Shown here piece by piece: positions 6,718 to 8,565 of a stretch of 8,565 nucleotides of DNA (position 1 is the stretch's first letter; every line of letters begins with the position of its first letter). The stretch is taken from positions 1-8,565 of the forward strand of contig JAWXCF010000030.1 in NCBI GenBank assembly GCA_034440515.1. The letters run 5' to 3'. The notes beneath the pieces were generated by a model. The model ran no database searches, had not been told where the DNA came from, and was given only the letters and a program-made list of their open reading frames with translations. The position numbers were made by a program, and so were the translations under genes. The DNA is from JAWXCF01 sp034440515. Lineage in GTDB: Bacteria; Bacteroidota; Bacteroidia; CAILMK01.

Positions 6718-7554
6718 ATGGCAAAGAAGAAGATTTTATTTTTAGCGCACGAAATGAACCCATATTTGGAACTGAGTGACAATGCAGTTATGGTACGTGA
6801 GGTGCCGACTTGGTTGCAAAAGTCCGGTCAAGAGGTTCGCGTGTTTATGCCAAGATTTGGAGTGATAAAAGAGCGTAAACACAGACTTCACGAGGTTATA
6901 AGATTAAGTGGTATAAACATACCCGTCGGGGAAGATGATAATCCTTTGATTATAAAGGTCGCATCATTACCAAGTGCAGGTATGCAGATATATTTCTTAG
7001 ACAATGAAGATTATTTTGCGCAACGTGGAATATTTCACGATGAGGATGATAATACTTTTTACGATGACAACTCAGACAGGGTTGCATTCTACAATAAAGG
7101 GATTATGGAAATAATCCATAAACTAGGTTGGATACCAGACGTAATATACAGTGTTGGTTGGATGGGGTGCCTAACTGCACTTTACGCAAAAACAGTAAAA
7201 AGAAACGAGACAGTATTTGAAAATACTAAATTCATTATCACTTTGCAAAAAGCAGATTTTGAGAATAGTTTGGGTGAAGGTTTCGCAGACAAAGCGTTGG
7301 TAAGCGGGCAAATGAGGGAAGTTTTAGAACATTTAGACAACCCAACTATAATAGACTTGTATAAAGCAGGTATTACATTTGCTGACGGTATCATCATTGG
7401 CAATGACGTTGACCCATCATTAGTAGAGTTCGCTCACCAGTCTGGCAAACCAATCGTACAACAAACTGATGAATCAAATACCGTTTTGGCAGAGGCATAT
7501 TATGAATTATATAAAAATTTGTCTGAAGACGAAATTTTACAATCAAATATTTAA
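6718..7554 (+). CDS. Short GT5-family glycogen/starch synthase-like protein (N-terminal GT-B domain only)
   Basis: This 278-residue cytoplasmic protein resembles the N-terminal domain of GlgA-type glycogen/starch synthases (Glyco_transf_5). Supporting features are the start KKILFLAHEMNPY (4-16), GQEVRVFMPRFG (37-48), the block LIIKVASLPSAGMQIYFLDN (77-96), then YFAQRG and the PDVI..GWM strand (140-149). It lacks the second Rossmann domain; full GlgA is about 480 residues. The KTGG sugar-nucleotide motif near the N-terminus is absent (ELSDNA in that region). The HxHDWH-like motif is YSVGWM (144-149), with neither histidine. Similar short proteins are, as I recall, common in Bacteroidetes and annotated glycogen synthase. 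Whether this one makes glucan is doubtful. A partner protein or a binding or regulatory role is possible. The ATG at 6718 gives a full family-like N-terminus; no Shine-Dalgarno site is present. It overlaps the next gene by 53 bases. Confidence 0.82.
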   Translation: MAKKKILFLAHEMNPYLELSDNAVMVREVPTWLQKSGQEVRVFMPRFGVIKERKHRLHEVIRLSGINIPVGEDDNPLIIKVASLPSAGMQIYFLDNEDYFAQRGIFHDEDDNTFYDDNSDRVAFYNKGIMEIIHKLGWIPDVIYSVGWMGCLTALYAKTVKRNETVFENTKFIITLQKADFENSLGEGFADKALVSGQMREVLEHLDNPTIIDLYKAGITFADGIIIGNDVDPSLVEFAHQSGKPIVQQTDESNTVLAEAYYELYKNLSEDEILQSNI

Positions 7555-8565
7555 TTCTTTATTTTTGGTATTAATCAGTAGTCTGATTCTTACTGAATCT
7601 GGATGCAAAAAAACTGAAGATATTTACTTAAACGAGTTGCCTCCGCAAGGGCAGCTCGATTTAATTTCTTTAGATTCTTTTGGCTTAGATTTATTTACAG
7701 CTCCTAGAAGAAATTCTTACGGGAAATATTTAACTTACCAAGTGTTGGGTAGCTATATAGATCCTGTATTTGGCAGCTCAGATGCTAGCTTTTATACTCA
7801 AATAGCCTCACCTACTCAGTTGCCAGACATTAGTGGTCAAAATATAGTAGATAGTGTGGTGCTAATAATTAGAGCGAGACCTGATTTAGGTCAAATAGGC
7901 GATGCCAAAGTACCTGTTAACTATAAGATATATCAAATAAATGAGACGCTAAATACCAGTAATTCTGTATTTTATGCATCAGATTCAGTTTTAAGTAGAG
8001 GAAAATTATATGGTGAGGGTACTACTACCTATAATAAGGACAGCCTAATAAGAATAAAATTAAATGACCAATTGGGTTATGATTTGTTTGTAAATCAATC
8101 TTGGTTATATAGTTCATCTTTACTCAACGAATCATTTAAAGGCCTATTTATTCAAAGTAATAGTATAGGTCAGTCAGCAGCACAGTTTCAAATAGACCCT
8201 GTTAGTTCACAAAGTGGGATTAACATATATTATCATAGTGATAAAGTAACAAGTGCCATATTAATTATGAAAATGGATCAAGGCACTTTTAAGTTACAGA
8301 ACTATAACAATGACGCTATTGGTTCAGACTTGGGAAACCAATTGAATAATCCTATAATACGATATCCTGAAGTATTGATTAATAATGGAGGTTCCACTCA
8401 AGTTCGTCTAATCATTCCAGGGCTAAAGGAGTTTGCTAAAATGGGTAATGTAGCCATCAACAGGGCCGAGTTGAAATTGCCAGTAGTAACTATGAGTAAT
8501 GGAAAGTCTAGCGCGTACAATACAAGAAACATTTTCATAAGACCAAGTAACTCTATGGGGTATGA
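7502..8565 (+). CDS. DUF4270-type outer-membrane or surface lipoprotein (partial, runs off right edge)
   Basis: An open frame of 354 codons continues past the window end. It begins with a lipoprotein signal: basic N-terminus (MNYIKICLKTK), hydrophobic core around residues 20-30, then ESGC with the lipidated Cys at 35, followed by KK. The Glu at the third position before Cys is unusual for a lipobox. Blocks typical of DUF4270 follow: YIDPVFGSSDASFYTQ (85-100), IVDSVVLII (115-123), FKGLFIQS (212-219), and INRAELKLPV (319-328) just before the edge. The function of this family is unknown; the protein should sit on the outer membrane. The ATG at 7502 is inside the preceding gene in another frame. 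It is the only start that supplies the positive residues of a signal peptide, because the next possible start, TTG at 7565, leaves none. The pair is likely cotranscribed and perhaps translationally coupled. Confidence 0.85.
   Translation, partial: MNYIKICLKTKFYNQIFNSLFLVLISSLILTESGCKKTEDIYLNELPPQGQLDLISLDSFGLDLFTAPRRNSYGKYLTYQVLGSYIDPVFGSSDASFYTQIASPTQLPDISGQNIVDSVVLIIRARPDLGQIGDAKVPVNYKIYQINETLNTSNSVFYASDSVLSRGKLYGEGTTTYNKDSLIRIKLNDQLGYDLFVNQSWLYSSSLLNESFKGLFIQSNSIGQSAAQFQIDPVSSQSGINIYYHSDKVTSAILIMKMDQGTFKLQNYNNDAIGSDLGNQLNNPIIRYPEVLINNGGSTQVRLIIPGLKEFAKMGNVAINRAELKLPVVTMSNGKSSAYNTRNIFIRPSNSMGY

Noticed and set aside
7182..7403. 73-codon - strand frame inside the GT5-like gene
   Set aside because: It is a shadow frame opposite a gene with clear family similarity, with no independent support.

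Overview
The window looks like a chromosomal segment of an AT-rich member of the Bacteroidetes (Bacteroidota), probably near the Chitinophagales or Sphingobacteriales. Four things point there: a large secreted protein ending in a type IX secretion (T9SS) type A sorting domain, a DUF4270-type lipoprotein, genes without Shine-Dalgarno sequences, and promoter-like sites that fit the Bacteroidetes -7 consensus TAnnTTTG. The phylum assignment is firm; the finer placement is inference.

Layout. Bases 1-250 are a non-coding leader with one plausible -7 element. Bases 251-3685 (+) encode a 1144-residue secreted protein. It has a signal peptide, about 460 residues of unrecognised N-terminal region, Asp-rich thrombospondin-type-3-like calcium-binding repeats that include an 88-residue internal duplication, a C-terminal beta domain and a T9SS sorting tail. 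A strong intrinsic terminator follows at 3712-3748. Bases 3754-6528 (-) hold four closely packed genes, transcribed in the order panC, panD, a polytopic membrane protein of the LPG_synthase_TM (UPF0104) family, and rfaE2. Bases 6529-6717 are a divergent intergenic region with a candidate promoter on each strand. Bases 6718-7554 (+) encode a short GT5 (glycogen/starch synthase)-like protein without the second GT-B domain. From 7502 to the right edge (+) runs the start of a DUF4270 lipoprotein, overlapping the GT5-like gene by 53 bases.

How the genes work together. PanC and PanD supply two steps of pantothenate (coenzyme A) synthesis: PanD makes beta-alanine and PanC joins it to pantoate. RfaE2 activates heptose-1-phosphate for ADP-heptose, the precursor of the LPS inner core. 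The membrane protein between them is of unknown substrate. The GT5-like and DUF4270 genes probably form a second transcription unit, but their joint function is not known. The large secreted protein is an independent unit. I see no mobile element, CRISPR array, tRNA, rRNA or recognisable riboswitch. Nothing here is clearly a new defence or biosynthetic system. The most unusual gene is the GT5-like one, which has lost motifs that true glycogen synthases need.
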